In this document: piece after piece, positions 35,320 through 45,485 of the stretch
Position numbering within the stretch: the first letter of the stretch is position 1
Layout of the letters: every line of letters begins with the position of its first letter
Source: Cepaea nemoralis
Taxonomy: Eukaryota > Mollusca > Gastropoda > Stylommatophora > Helicidae
Reading direction: 5' to 3'
Assembly (NCBI GenBank): GCA_014155875.1
Contig: JACEFZ010006352.1
Location: 62,001-126,000, forward strand
Length of the DNA stretch: 64,000 nucleotides
Made by a program: the position numbers and the translations under genes
Notes under the pieces: generated by a model
Told to the model about the DNA's origin: nothing
What the model saw: only the letters and a program-made list of their open reading frames with translations
Database searches by the model: none

Positions 35320-37290
35320 GTCGACAGATCATCCTCCTTGCAAATCCAACCATTCAGCAAATTCCGCAGTTGGTTTATTAATCTTCTTTGGCTTCCTGCG
35401 TAGTATTCTTGTTTGGCCACACCTCTTCTAACGTGCTGTTCTCGCAGCCTGGCCATGGTTGTAGATTCACAGTCATCACTTGGTTCTCGCAAACGGTTTA
35501 CTTCTCGTAGAACCTTCAGAATGCCAGCATGGTCCATAGCTCGTCCGCCTTCACAGCTTCCATACCTGCAAGCCTGTTAGCCTGCTCATTTCCTTGTACA
35601 CCCGCATGCCCTGGCGCGAAATTGAAGCTAATCTTTGCCAGCCGAGACCGCTCCAGAGACAGCAATCACTCTCTTCGGACCCACCCCATCTCTATCTTCC
35701 CGAGCATACTCATTGAGTCACGAAGGACACATGCCTGAGTGAAGGTCTGTGTCTCGAGCAATGCTACTGCTTTACTTACTGCTATGACGTCCATAGTCAG
35801 GCTACTTGTGGTCAAAGCAAACGTACCAGAATCTTCCTTCACAATTCTCCCCCCGGCCTGAGCCGTAAAGGCCCAAGAACTTCTCACTCGTCGAACGACC
35901 GACCCATGTGTGTAAATGTCAGCATCACCATCTAAAGAATTTTCGAATATCAAAGCCTGTACTTCCACTTCCACGGCAGCCGGATTGTCTTGTCTGCATT
36001 TTCTGTCTAGTTGGATGCAAACTAAAAAGGACGTTCAGAACCTATGTTGGCACTTGTACCCACTCCTCGCCAGGTCCTAAGTCCTCAAGTGAACACACCT
36101 GTTGAAGAATGTCTTTGGCTTGACCCATCCAAGATTCTCCTCTGTTTAACATGCTGCCCTTTGCCTTCTTAGTTTCACTATGCCGTGGATGTTGTGTGTT
36201 TGCGTTGACTATGTGGTAGGCACGTGCTCGGCAAATTTGTATTCTGTCCCACATGGTCGGAAAATCAAGATGGTAGCGCATCGCCATGCATGCTGTATCT
36301 CTTGTACATCCAAGAATAATACTCATAGTTTCGTTCTGTATCCTTTCCATCCTTCCCATCCGCTTATGGCTAAGAGTCAGGATTGCCACAGCATACTCAA
36401 AAATAGAAAAGACCAGACCTTCGTAAAGAAGACATAGATGTCGCTGCTCACAGTTTGCCGCCGCCATCACCTGCATCGCAGCCAAACCCTACTAGGCCTT
36501 TGTTATCACCCGGTGTATGTACTCGTGATAGGAAAGGCTTAAATCAAAACTTATCACAAGGTAATTCATTGCCTGCGTTCTTTCCACAGTCTCTGAGCAA
36601 AGATTTACAGTTGGTGTTGGAGTGTTGACAAATATGATTATTCAAAGAGAACATATCACTGCTGTCTTCATTGGGTTGACCAGTGCACCAGCTTCAACAC
36701 ACCACATGCTCATGCGATTGACTTCCACTATCCTTACCATGACGATACACTAACACATCGTAAGCATACACACCACATGCTCATGCGATTGAGTTCCACT
36801 ATCCTCACCATGACGATACACTAACACATCGTAAGCATACACACCACATGCTCATGCGATTGAGTTCCACTATCCTCACCATGACGATACACTAACACAT
36901 CGTAAGCATACACACCACATGCTCATGCGATTGAGTTCCACTATCCTCACCATGACGATACACTAACACATCGTAAGCATACACACCACATGCTCATGCG
37001 ATTGAGTTCCACTATCCTCACCATGACGATACACTAACACATCGTAAGCATACACACCACACGCTCATGCGATTGAGTTCCACTATCCTGACCATGACGA
37101 TACACTAACACATCGTAAGCATACACACCACACGCTCATGCGATTGAGTTCCACTATCCTGACCATGACGATACACTAACACATCGTAAGCATAGGTTCC
37201 CAGTCCTGTGATCTGCTCACCGGTGATATTCAGAGTGTAGGCGTTGAACAGCACCGGGGATAATTGTTATGACACTTCTCTGCCCGCCGG
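35320..37290 (-). mobile_element. LINE related to group A, - strand
   Basis: On the - strand: RT LSPVLFNAYTLN (37255-37220), the YADD-type box expanded into a 71-bp array (36700-37195), EVNRMSMWCVEAGALVNPMK (36730-36670), CEQRHLCLLYEGLVFSIFEY (36440-36390), RNase H DADIYTHGSVVRRVRSSWAF (35935-35880) with MDVIAVSKAVALLE, and a 3' end at about 35320. Divergent from the other group A copies (about one third of RNase H residues shared by eye). Confidence 0.8.
36700..37195. repeat. 71-bp minisatellite made of the LINE RT active-site box
   Basis: Seven near-identical units ACCACATGCTCATGCGATTG...TAACACATCGTAAGCATACAC at 71-bp spacing (36701, 36772, 36843...). On the - strand each unit codes YAYDVLVYRHGEDSG, the RT catalytic box in which the first Asp is replaced by Tyr. 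LINE sequence is continuous on both sides. Confidence 0.95.
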
Positions 37291-37869
37291 TGTACCAGGA
37301 GATGTTCTGAGAAGTAAAGACTGCTAGAATTATATTGAGAAATCAAAGACACCACCAATCATGATACATACATTCGCAACCTGTTTGAACACTACCTTAG
37401 TACAGACTACATGCCCCCATAACAAACAACACAAAAAAGACAATAATGGTAACTTATCTCAAACGACAACTAGCCAAAAAACATTCCCTTATGTATGGCA
37501 CGTTACACCCTCCTTAGGTATTTATAATGCCCATGTTAAACACTGCCTCAGTGAGTCATTTGTTATTGATTATTTTTCATGCGTTTTAATGTTCTTTTGT
37601 TGTCAAAAGTTGCTTCATAAGTGATGTTGAATGAAAGAATGTATGAGAGGAAATAGAGAAGAAGGGCAGAATGTCAGACGGGCCTGCGTGCCCAATTCTT
37701 AACCCTTTGAAAATAAAGACTTATTATTATTATTATTATTATTGACCATATTACCAATCAAGTGCTGAATTATCTATACAAATATGAGGCTAGCACCATA
37801 TACCCTAAACGCTGCAAGGAACGTAAAAGGGCCCTGTAGTTTAACTTAACAGAGATCATTGCAACAACA

Positions 37870-38175
37870 ACAACAAACCTTACAAAGTAAGGCGGGACAT
37901 TACAAACTGGCAGATGGAGTTTACAGAGTGGGAGGAGTAGACACTGGAGCTGGATAGGACACTTAGAAAATATGAGGACAATATAACTAGATACTCTCTT
38001 GTTTGGAAGCCACAAGAGAAATGAAATAGCGGGAGACCTTGAAACAAGCGGAGAAAAGAATTACAAACATAGATGACTAATACTGGGAGGACATGAAGGG
38101 AACCAGAACGGCTTGGCCTGAGTTGGTTGAGGGCCTATTGGGGGGGGGGGGGAGTGGAGAGGGGGGGGGGGGAAA
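37870..38175 (+). mobile_element. LINE 3' end and G-rich run
   Basis: Codes DTGAGxDT-like and GDLETSGEKNYKHR, then GGGAGGACATGAAGGGAACC and GGCCTATTGGGG, a LINE 3' end (compare 24930-25055). Followed by two G runs at 38138-38150 and 38161-38172. A TTA tract lies at 37720-37744. Confidence 0.55.
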
Positions 38176-38214
38176 GGAAGAATAAGAATAAAAGTAGGAA
38201 GTACTTTCTTTCTT

Positions 38215-38330
38215 TTCTTTTAAATTTGTATTTACTTTGCAGGCGTTGCGATCAACCGCAGGTAAATTTTTTAAGCAGCCTTACGGCTCAGTAGTTTGCC
38301 ATTGCTTTCTGAATGAGAAGTCAATGTTGA
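38215..38330 (-). mobile_element. SINE A fragment (3' half)
   Basis: TTTACTTTGCAGGCGTTGCG...CTCAGTAGTTTGCCATTGCT-TTCTGAATGAG is the tail-side half of SINE A. The head is replaced by the minisatellite that starts here. Confidence 0.65.
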
Positions 38331-38335
38331 AGTCC

Positions 38336-40565
38336 AGCGCACCGTAAATGTAAGAGCAAGAGTGCTCTAATTGTCTGGGCTTCATCGTCGAGGTATAGAT
38401 GTGAGTAAATGTAAGAGCTGGAGTGAGTGCTCAATTGTCTGGGCTTCATGGCCGAGGTATAGATGTGAGTAAATGTAAGAGCTAGAGTGCTCTAATTGTC
38501 TGGGCTTCATCGTCGAGGTATAGATGCGAGTAAATGTAAGAGCTAGAGTGCTCTAATTGTCTGGGCTTCATCGTCGAGGTATAGATGTGAGTAAATGTAA
38601 GAGCTGGAGTGCTCTAGTTGTCTGGGCTTCATCGTCGAGGTAAAGATGTGAGTAAATGTAAGAGCTAGAGTGCTCTAATTGTCTGGGCTTCATCGTCGAG
38701 GTATAGGTGTGAGTAAATGTAAGAGCTAGAGTGAGTGCTCTAATTGTCTGGGCTTCATCGTCGAGGTATAGATGTGAGTAAATGTAAGAGCTAGAGTGAG
38801 TGCTCTAATTGTCTGGGCTTCATTGTCGAGGTATAGATGTGAGTAAATGTAAGAGCTAGAGTGAGTGCTCTAATTGTCTGGGCTTCATGGTCGAGGTATA
38901 GATGTGAGTAAATGTAAGAGCTAGAGTGAGTGCTCTAGTTGTCTGGGCTTCATGGCTGAGGTATAGATGTGAGTAAATGTAAGAGCTAGAGTGAGTGCTC
39001 TAATTGTCTGGGCTTCATGGCTGAGGTATAGATGTGAGTAAATGTAAGAGCTAGAGTGAGTGCTCTAATTGTCTGGGCTTCATGGTCGAGGTACAGATGT
39101 GAGTAAATGTAAGATCTAGAGTGAGTGCTCTAATTGTCTGGGCTTCATGGCCGAGGTATAGATGTGAGTAAATATAAGAGCTAGAGTGCTTTAATTATCT
39201 GGGCTTCATCGTCGAGGTATAGATGTGAGTAAATGTAAGAGCTAGAGTGAGTGCTCAAATTGTCTGGGCTTCATGGTCGAGGTATAGATGTGAGTAAATG
39301 TAAGAGCTAGAGTGCTCTAATTGTCTGGGCTTCGTGGCTGAGGTATAGATGTGAGTAAATGTAAGAGCTAGAGTGAGTGCTCTAGTTGTCTGGGCTTCAT
39401 GGCTGAGGTATAGATTTGAGTAAATGTAAGAGCTAGAGTGAGTGCTCTAATTGTCTGGGCTTCATGGTCGAGGTATAGATGTGAGTAAATGTAAGAGCTA
39501 GAATGCACTAATTGTCTGGGCTTCATCATCGAGGTATAGATGCGAGTAAATGTTAGAGCTAGAGTGCTCTAATTATCTGGGCTTCATCGTCGAGGTATAG
39601 ATGTGAGTAAATGTACGAGCTAGAGTTAGTGCTCTAATTGTCTGGGCTTCATGATCGAGGTATAGATGTGAGTAAATGTAAGAGCTAGAGTGAGTGCTCT
39701 AATTGTCTGGGCTTCATGGTTGAGGTATAGATGTGAGTAAATGTAAGAGCTAGAGTGAGTGCTCTAATTGTCTGGGCTTCATGGTCGAGGTATAGATGTG
39801 AGTAAATGTAAGAGATAGAGTGAGTGCTCTAATTGTCTGGGCTTCATGGCTGAGGTATTGATGCGAGTAAATGTAAGAGCTAGAGTGCTCTAATTATCTG
39901 GGCTTCATCGTCGAGGTATAGATGTGAGTAAATGTAAGAGCTAGAGTGCTCTAATTGTCTGGGCTTCATGGTCGAGGTATAGATGTGAGTAAATGTAAGA
40001 GCTAGAGTGAGTGCTCTAATTGTCTGGGCTTCATGGCTGAGATATAGATGCGAGTAAATGTAAGAGCTAGAGTGCTCTAATTATCTGGGCTTCATCGTCG
40101 AGGTATAGATGTGAGTAAATGTAAGAGCTAGAGTGCTCTAATTGTCTGGGCTTCATGGACGAGGTATAGATGTAAGTAAATGTAAGAGCTAGAGTGAGTG
40201 CTCTAATTGTCTGGGCTTTATGGCCGAGGTATAGATGTGAGTAAATGTAAGAGCTAGAGTGCTCTAGTTGTCTGGGGTTCATGGCCGAGGTATAGATGTG
40301 AGTAAATGTAAGAGCTAGAGTGAGTGCTCTAATTGTCTGGGCTTCATGGCCGAGGTATAGATGTGAGTTAATGTAAGAGCTAGAGTGAGTGCTCTAATTG
40401 TCTGGGCTTCATCGTCGAGGTATAGATGTGAGTAAATGTAAGAGCTAGAGAGCTCTAATTGTCTGGGCTTCATCGTCGAGGTATAGATGTGAGTAAATGT
40501 AAGAGTTAGAGTGAGTGCTCTAGTTGTTTGGGCTTCATCGTCGAGGTATAGATGTGAATAAATGA
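38336..40565. repeat. 61/65-bp minisatellite
   Basis: About 35 units of ATGTGAGTAAATGTAAGAGC-TAGAGTGAGTGCTCTAATTG-TCTGGGCTTCATGGTCGAGG-TATAG. Units are 65 bp with GAGTGAGTGCTC or 61 bp with GAGTGCTC, the two forms mixed along the array. It ends 119 bp before an exon. Confidence 0.95.
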
Positions 40566-40683
40566 CTCCGTGCCACACAATCATAACCCACCTGTGGTTC
40601 TTGCCCGGTTATGATATCCAGCTATTGCTAGTTCATGGCAAGCAGATAACAGATGTATCAATACCCTGATGTTATTCCAACAG

Positions 40684-40842
40684 CGGGAGTCAGCAAAGCC
40701 CTTATCCGAGCCCATGACTCGTGCGGGCGAGAGTGTCAAGCTGCGTGCAAGGATAAACTCACCGGCCAGTATAAGAAATGCAAGGGAGCGATTGCGGTCA
40801 GCTCGGACCAGCCTCTCATGTATGGCACAACCTACGACGAAG
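40684..40842 (+). CDS. Tyrosinase exon: C-terminal extension with paired cysteines
   Basis: Acceptor TTCCAACAG ends at 40683; CG joins the G left by the previous exon to make GCG (Ala). The exon reads GVSKALIRAHDSCGRECQAA, then CKDKLTGQYKKCKGAIAVSS and DQPLMYGTTYDE. The DSCGR-x-C...C and PLMYGTTYD-A blocks are standard in molluscan tyrosinases. Donor GTATCA starts at 40843, leaving G (phase 1). The acceptor lies 120 bp after a 2.2 kb minisatellite. Open throughout. Confidence 0.9.
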
Positions 40843-40928
40843 GTATCAATCATTGTTTAGTTGTTTCTGCACATACGTTTCATGTTTGTATGAGTCCTTC
40901 TGTACATACAGATTCAAAGACAAATAAT

Positions 40929-41037
40929 CACACACACACACGCACACACAGCCATACACACAATGAACACACATATAATCACACACACCCACCACACACA
41001 CACTCACACACACACACACACACACGCACACACAGCA
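40929..41037. repeat. CA microsatellite
   Basis: CA-rich tract with interruptions, 87 bp after an exon donor. Confidence 0.92.
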
Positions 41038-41299
41038 CAGGTTTTCTTAATATTTTGGACCTACCAGAAAGGAACATGTCAGAAGAGATCAGTAAAAAAG
41101 GAGAACGACAACATGGATTGGGAAATCAGTCTGTAACACTTAAAAACATTAAAGAAATACTGACCGTCTCCCACATCGTTGTTGGTGATATATGATAAAT
41201 GATAGCTCGTTGTCACAAATACAACGATTGGTACACGTTCACTCAAGTGGATCACAGCTGACAAATGAAGTTACAACACAATCGTTATCCGTGCACTGG

Positions 41300-41420
41300 A
41301 ATCGTTTATTTGTCAACCCACAGTCTCATTCGGGAGGCCCGGGTTCGATCCCTCGGTAAGGTGTCGGATTTTTTTCTGTCGGGGGCAAAAAGAAAATCCT
41401 AACCTGCACAGTTCGCGGCG
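41300..41420 (+). mobile_element. Possible tRNA-derived SINE head
   Basis: GGGAGGCCCGGGTTCGATCCCTCGG contains a perfect B box (GGTTCGATCCC), but no convincing A box precedes it. The body to about 41530 is unassigned. Confidence 0.4.
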
Positions 41421-42027
41421 ACTGCACTAGCCAGGCGACCTTTATTCCTCAGGCTCAAAGACCCCTCTGCCATACACCGCAAGGTACTATATTGGCAGTA
41501 AATGACAGTGAATCAGCACCCGCATCAACCAAGACTGGTCCCTGTTTAATACGTGACACTGCAAGACACCGCAACACGCTAGGCAGTCTGTCGCCCCTGG
41601 CGTCATAGTCTTAAATCATCTGTGGCTGGCAACTCTCGATTGCAAAATAATAAATGGAACACCAACTTACTGTTGTATCCGGTCTGAATACACACACTTA
41701 TTACGTTATAACACTCGGTGCTGGCCGTTAGGGAACATATGCTATCAGCGTCTACCGTTTACAGTTGTACTTCATGGGGCAGTATAGATAGCTTTAGAGT
41801 CTAGTTTGTTAATTCAATCAAAATGGAAACTAAGCAGAATACGGTTTCAGTCAGCCACTGATACACTAGAGTAGATCGTATTACGTAATTCGATGTTAGC
41901 GGATCAGCTGCCCCTTTACCGAATGCTTTCCATTTATTGACTACACAAAGGCTTTCGATAGAGTAAGACATGTCAACATGGTAGATATGCTTGCAGATCT
42001 ACAAATTGATGGGAAAGACATTATATA

Positions 42028-42285
42028 TTTTTTTTTTTTTTGGCAAATCCTTTGCAGGACGTTGCAGTCAACATCAGCATTTTTCAGCTGCTATTGATGT
42101 ACTAGGCAAGATTACGCTCAGTTGTTTGCCATTGCTTTCTGAGCGACTGGCTCACATACCCCGTAAGTTACCGACGCTGAGAGAACTGCCACCGATTCTC
42201 ACTCACATCACGTTACTCACTAGAGTATACGGGATTACGGAGAAAGTCGCTAAATCCTAGGCCAGGGAGACCGGCTTAGATTTAT
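42028..42285 (-). mobile_element. SINE A nested in RTE-like LINE
   Basis: Same family as 15959-16205: CTTTGCAGGACGTTGCAGTC, GTTTGCCATTGCTTTCTGAG, head CTAGGCCAGGGAGACCGGC. The B box is partly lost (CGACGCTGAGAGAACTGCC). It splits the LINE RT between KDI and the RLMKNIYWKQQA block. Confidence 0.8.
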
Positions 42286-42486
42286 AAAAATATATTCGAC
42301 TTATGAAAAACATATATTGGAAACAACAAGCTGCCATAAGGAATGATAATGAAGTGGGACAATATCAGCCTATTAAGAGAGGTGTTAGAGATAATAATAT
42401 AATATAATGTCTCCAGATCTTTTTTTCCCTGTACAGTCAAAATATATTCAGAAATGTAGAAGATATAAATGGAATCAGCATTGGTG

Positions 42487-42599
42487 ACATATAATCAGAT
42501 TGATACTGGAACTATTAGTGTTGGAACTCTTCGCTGGCTGCTGAAGGTGGGCACGAAGCGCTTTTGGGAATGTCCCGAATGCTGTGATGTCAGTTCCTA

Positions 42600-42627
<28 letters not shown>
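42487..42627 (+). mobile_element. LINE group A 3' end nested in RTE-like LINE
   Basis: Codes TLRWLLKVGTKRFWECPECC-DVSS then stop and an AATC tail. 14-bp duplications AATCAGCATTGGTG (42473-42486) and AATCAGCATTTGTG (42628-42641) flank it. This fixes the genuine 3' end and tail of group A. Confidence 0.85.
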
Positions 42628-42632
<5 letters not shown>

Positions 42633-43740
42633 GCATTTGTGGACGAAACATCAATAACATTAGATAAGCAGATGATACAGTATTGATTGCAGACAATGAG
42701 CAGGATCTGCAACAATTAGTAAATGCGGTTGTTGCACACAGTGAACAACTGGGGTTAGAATTAAATTGTAAAAAGACACAGGTTATGGTAGTCACTAGGA
42801 AGAACGATGTACCACAATGTAATATACAAGTAAATGGGAATACTCTTCCACAAGTGAATCGGTACAATTATCTCGGAACAGTCATAACATCTGATGGGAG
42901 ATGCCTTCAAGAGATTAGAACAAGAATCGCCATGGCGAAAGTAGCCTTTAGCAAGATGAAAAACATTCTGACCAATAAAAAGATGTCAATTGAAAGCGGG
43001 AAAAATAGTGTTGAGGTGCTACATAGAGCCCGTTCTTTTGTATGGATGTGAAACTTGGACAATGAGTAGTTAAGCTGAAAAAACATCTGATGACTGCAGA
43101 AATGTGGTTTCCGAGGAGAATGCAAAGAATACCATGAACAGGCAGAAAAACCAATGACCAAGTACTACAGGAGGCAAATGAAAATCGTAAATTGTTTAGA
43201 GAAATTAGACGCAGACAGTCACATTTTTTTTCGACATGTTATGAGAAGAAATGAATTGGAGAACTTGGTGACAACTGGCAAGATCGAAGGGAACAGACCA
43301 AGAGGAAGACCGAGAAGTAAACACCTGGATGGCTTGGCCACATGGCATGGTCGAGACAGGAACACTGAGCTGATCCACAACTCTGGTGATCCAGTAAAAT
43401 GGCGAGTCATGACCGCCCATGCTTTCCAGCATGGCACATGATTGATTGATTGATTTCCAAGTATAGTCACGGTCTGACCTTCCTTCTCATTACGTGACTT
43501 CTGTGACTAGTTCCCCCGTGTTAACTGACCGTCGTTCGTCTTAACCTCTGTGTCACGCCTGTTATGAATTGCATTTTGGTGTTTAACCCTCTATGCTCCT
43601 GTTAATATAGTTCATCACTGCCGCGTCTTATATTAACTCCATTCAAGCTACTTTTGGGTCATGGCACCGTCGTCTTCTGAACTTTCACATCTTTTGCAGT
43701 AAGACAGAGTGTAGAAAATTCGATTCACTATAATCTTTGG

Positions 43741-44076
43741 GACGCAGAGGTGTTTCCAAGGCACCAGGGCCGGGTTATATACTGGCCAAGACCTATTGAA
43801 GCGTCCTCGTCGAGCGTCCTGGGCAACAGGTCCCTTCGGGGTCCTGGCGAAAGTCAGTAGGATCGCCGATTCCTCCGAAGTCGGAGAGTGTCTGCCTGTA
43901 CGGCGAGGAACCACCAGTCTGCACACCAATAAGCCAGACATGGGACAACGGATACTCACGCAAACCTCAGGTCCTGTATGACATCACACTGATGTTGGAC
44001 AACAGGATGCCTTCATCCGACATACAGGACTTCGCGTTGGAGCTCAAGCCAAAGAACACAAGCAAGCAAGCAAGCA
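43741..44076 (+). mobile_element. Short retroposon (SINE-like), copy 2
   Basis: A 336-bp element homologous to 88-425, with tail AAGCAAGCAAGCAAGC. A perfect 14-bp target duplication, ACTATAATCTTTGG, lies at 43727-43740 and 44077-44090. It is therefore a bona fide target-primed insertion with a simple-repeat tail instead of poly(A). The long open frame on its - strand is incidental. Confidence 0.85.
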
Positions 44077-44419
44077 ACTATAATCTTTGGAATCTCAATA
44101 GTTAGAGGGGTTGGCACATTCCCACCATCTTACACATATACTTGAGTGTGTGTGTTGTTTCGTAGAACAGAAGAATAAGAGCATGCTGTATTTAGTATGC
44201 CACGCACACGCTTGCTTTTCATGTTTGGTTGGACCTGGCAAAAGTAATACTTCCTCCAACAGATCATTGTAAGTAGTTTGTTTCTGTCATGCACAGAAAA
44301 AGGTTGCTTTATTTATATCAAGCAGCGAACATATAAGTTTAAAGAAGTAGTTGTGGTTTGATTCCATGCTTGTATAAATACGCTCATCTTATTCTGTTTT
44401 ACAATTATGGAGACAGCAG

Positions 44420-44700
44420 ACACATTAAGAGAAAACAGGCACAATGAAAACCGTTTACATTTATTGAGAAAACAGGGACAATGAGAACTGTTTGCATTTA
44501 TTGAGAAAAGGGACACGTTGGGAAACGTTGGTCGCATGTATTAAGAAAACAGGCACATTGAGAAGAATTAATGGTAGTTATTAAGAAAACAGACTCACTG
44601 AGATGAATTGGTAGCATTTATTGAGAAAACATACACTTTTATAAGAGTTGGGCGCATTGACTGAGAATACACACGTTGGGAAGAGTTGACTGCATTTCCA
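44420..44700. repeat. Degenerate tandem repeat (about 43-46 bp)
   Basis: Six to seven divergent copies with TTTATTGAGAAAACA and GAGAAGAATTGG-type blocks. Too diverged for an exact unit. Confidence 0.65.
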
Positions 44701-45485
44701 GGAAATAGAAAGCAAACATATCCCAAGGTTAAAAAGAATATGAGAGTGAAAAGAGAGCTGATCGGAGATATCAACAAGTGATAGATCAAATAGTATGGCT
44801 ATGTTGACAGCATCACACATAAAAACCTTACTAGAAAGGAAGGATCAAAAGCAATGTGACAAGAGGTAAGCAACAGTACACGTGAGAAGATCAATAGATA
44901 TACGAATAGTAGTCTGTAAGACCGGTTAGCGGGTGCCACATTGTGGTCACGCGCACCACCTAATAGGAATTAGGAGATTCCCAGTCTAACAATAGAATGA
45001 CTTGACCACTGGAAACTAAGGCCGACGTAAGCATCGTCAGGACAGCAAGAGAAGTCGCTTCGAGAAAGGACATCAAGTCAGCTGTGTGTTTTCCTTCGAG
45101 CTCCGTGATAAAAGGATTTGATCGTCTAGGCGAGGCATATTTACTGAAAGAAGAGATCGCCTGTTTGTATGGCATTCATACCATGTCCGGACCGGGACAT
45201 AGATAAATTATAGACGACAAGTTTGCAATAGTTTGCGATAGTCCTTGAGAGATTGAGCAATTACAGAAAGATATGAACAGCTGGGTTTGTATTAACATGT
45301 AACGTCCCGTCCCCGTGTCAGGGGCCCGTTATATTTTACAACAGTGTTATATCTATTTCTGAAAATGAGATTAATCTGAATAAAAAGGATTGTCTCGAAT
45401 TGCACCAGTCTTTAAGGTGAGCGACTTTGTTACATTTTACTCCAGTTTGAGTCTTTACGCTTTGGCGGTTGAATGACATTGAGAC
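44700..45485. other. Unassigned intron sequence
   Basis: A - strand frame at 44960-45175 has no recognisable motif. TGTAACG...GTTACA at 45298-45434 looks like a short TG..CA unit, but no target duplication or primer sites were found. Confidence 0.3.

Larger units (their letters stand above)
41900..43455 (+). mobile_element. RTE/BovB-like LINE with two nested insertions
   Basis: RT blocks FIDYTKAFDRVRHVNM (41935-41985), QPIKRGVRDN, LYSQNIFRNVEDINGISIG (42430-42480), then DDTVLIADNEQDLQQLVNAV (42670), CNIQVNGNTLPQVNRYNYLG (42820), FFRHVMRRNELENLVTTGKI (43225), RPRGRPRSKHLDG and a 3' end DPVKWRVMTAHAFQHGT, stop, then ATTG tail (43438-43455). The order and motifs match the RT C-terminal half of BovB-type RTE elements. 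A SINE (42028-42285) and a LINE group A 3' end (42487-42627) interrupt it. Several stops. Confidence 0.85.

Noticed and set aside
44960..45175. 71-residue - strand frame as a small gene
   Set aside because: No recognisable motif, splice link or conserved feature; within the expected range of chance frames.
45298..45434. Solo LTR (TGTAAC...GTTACA)
   Set aside because: No 5-bp duplication, no primer binding site or polypurine tract; the match may be chance.
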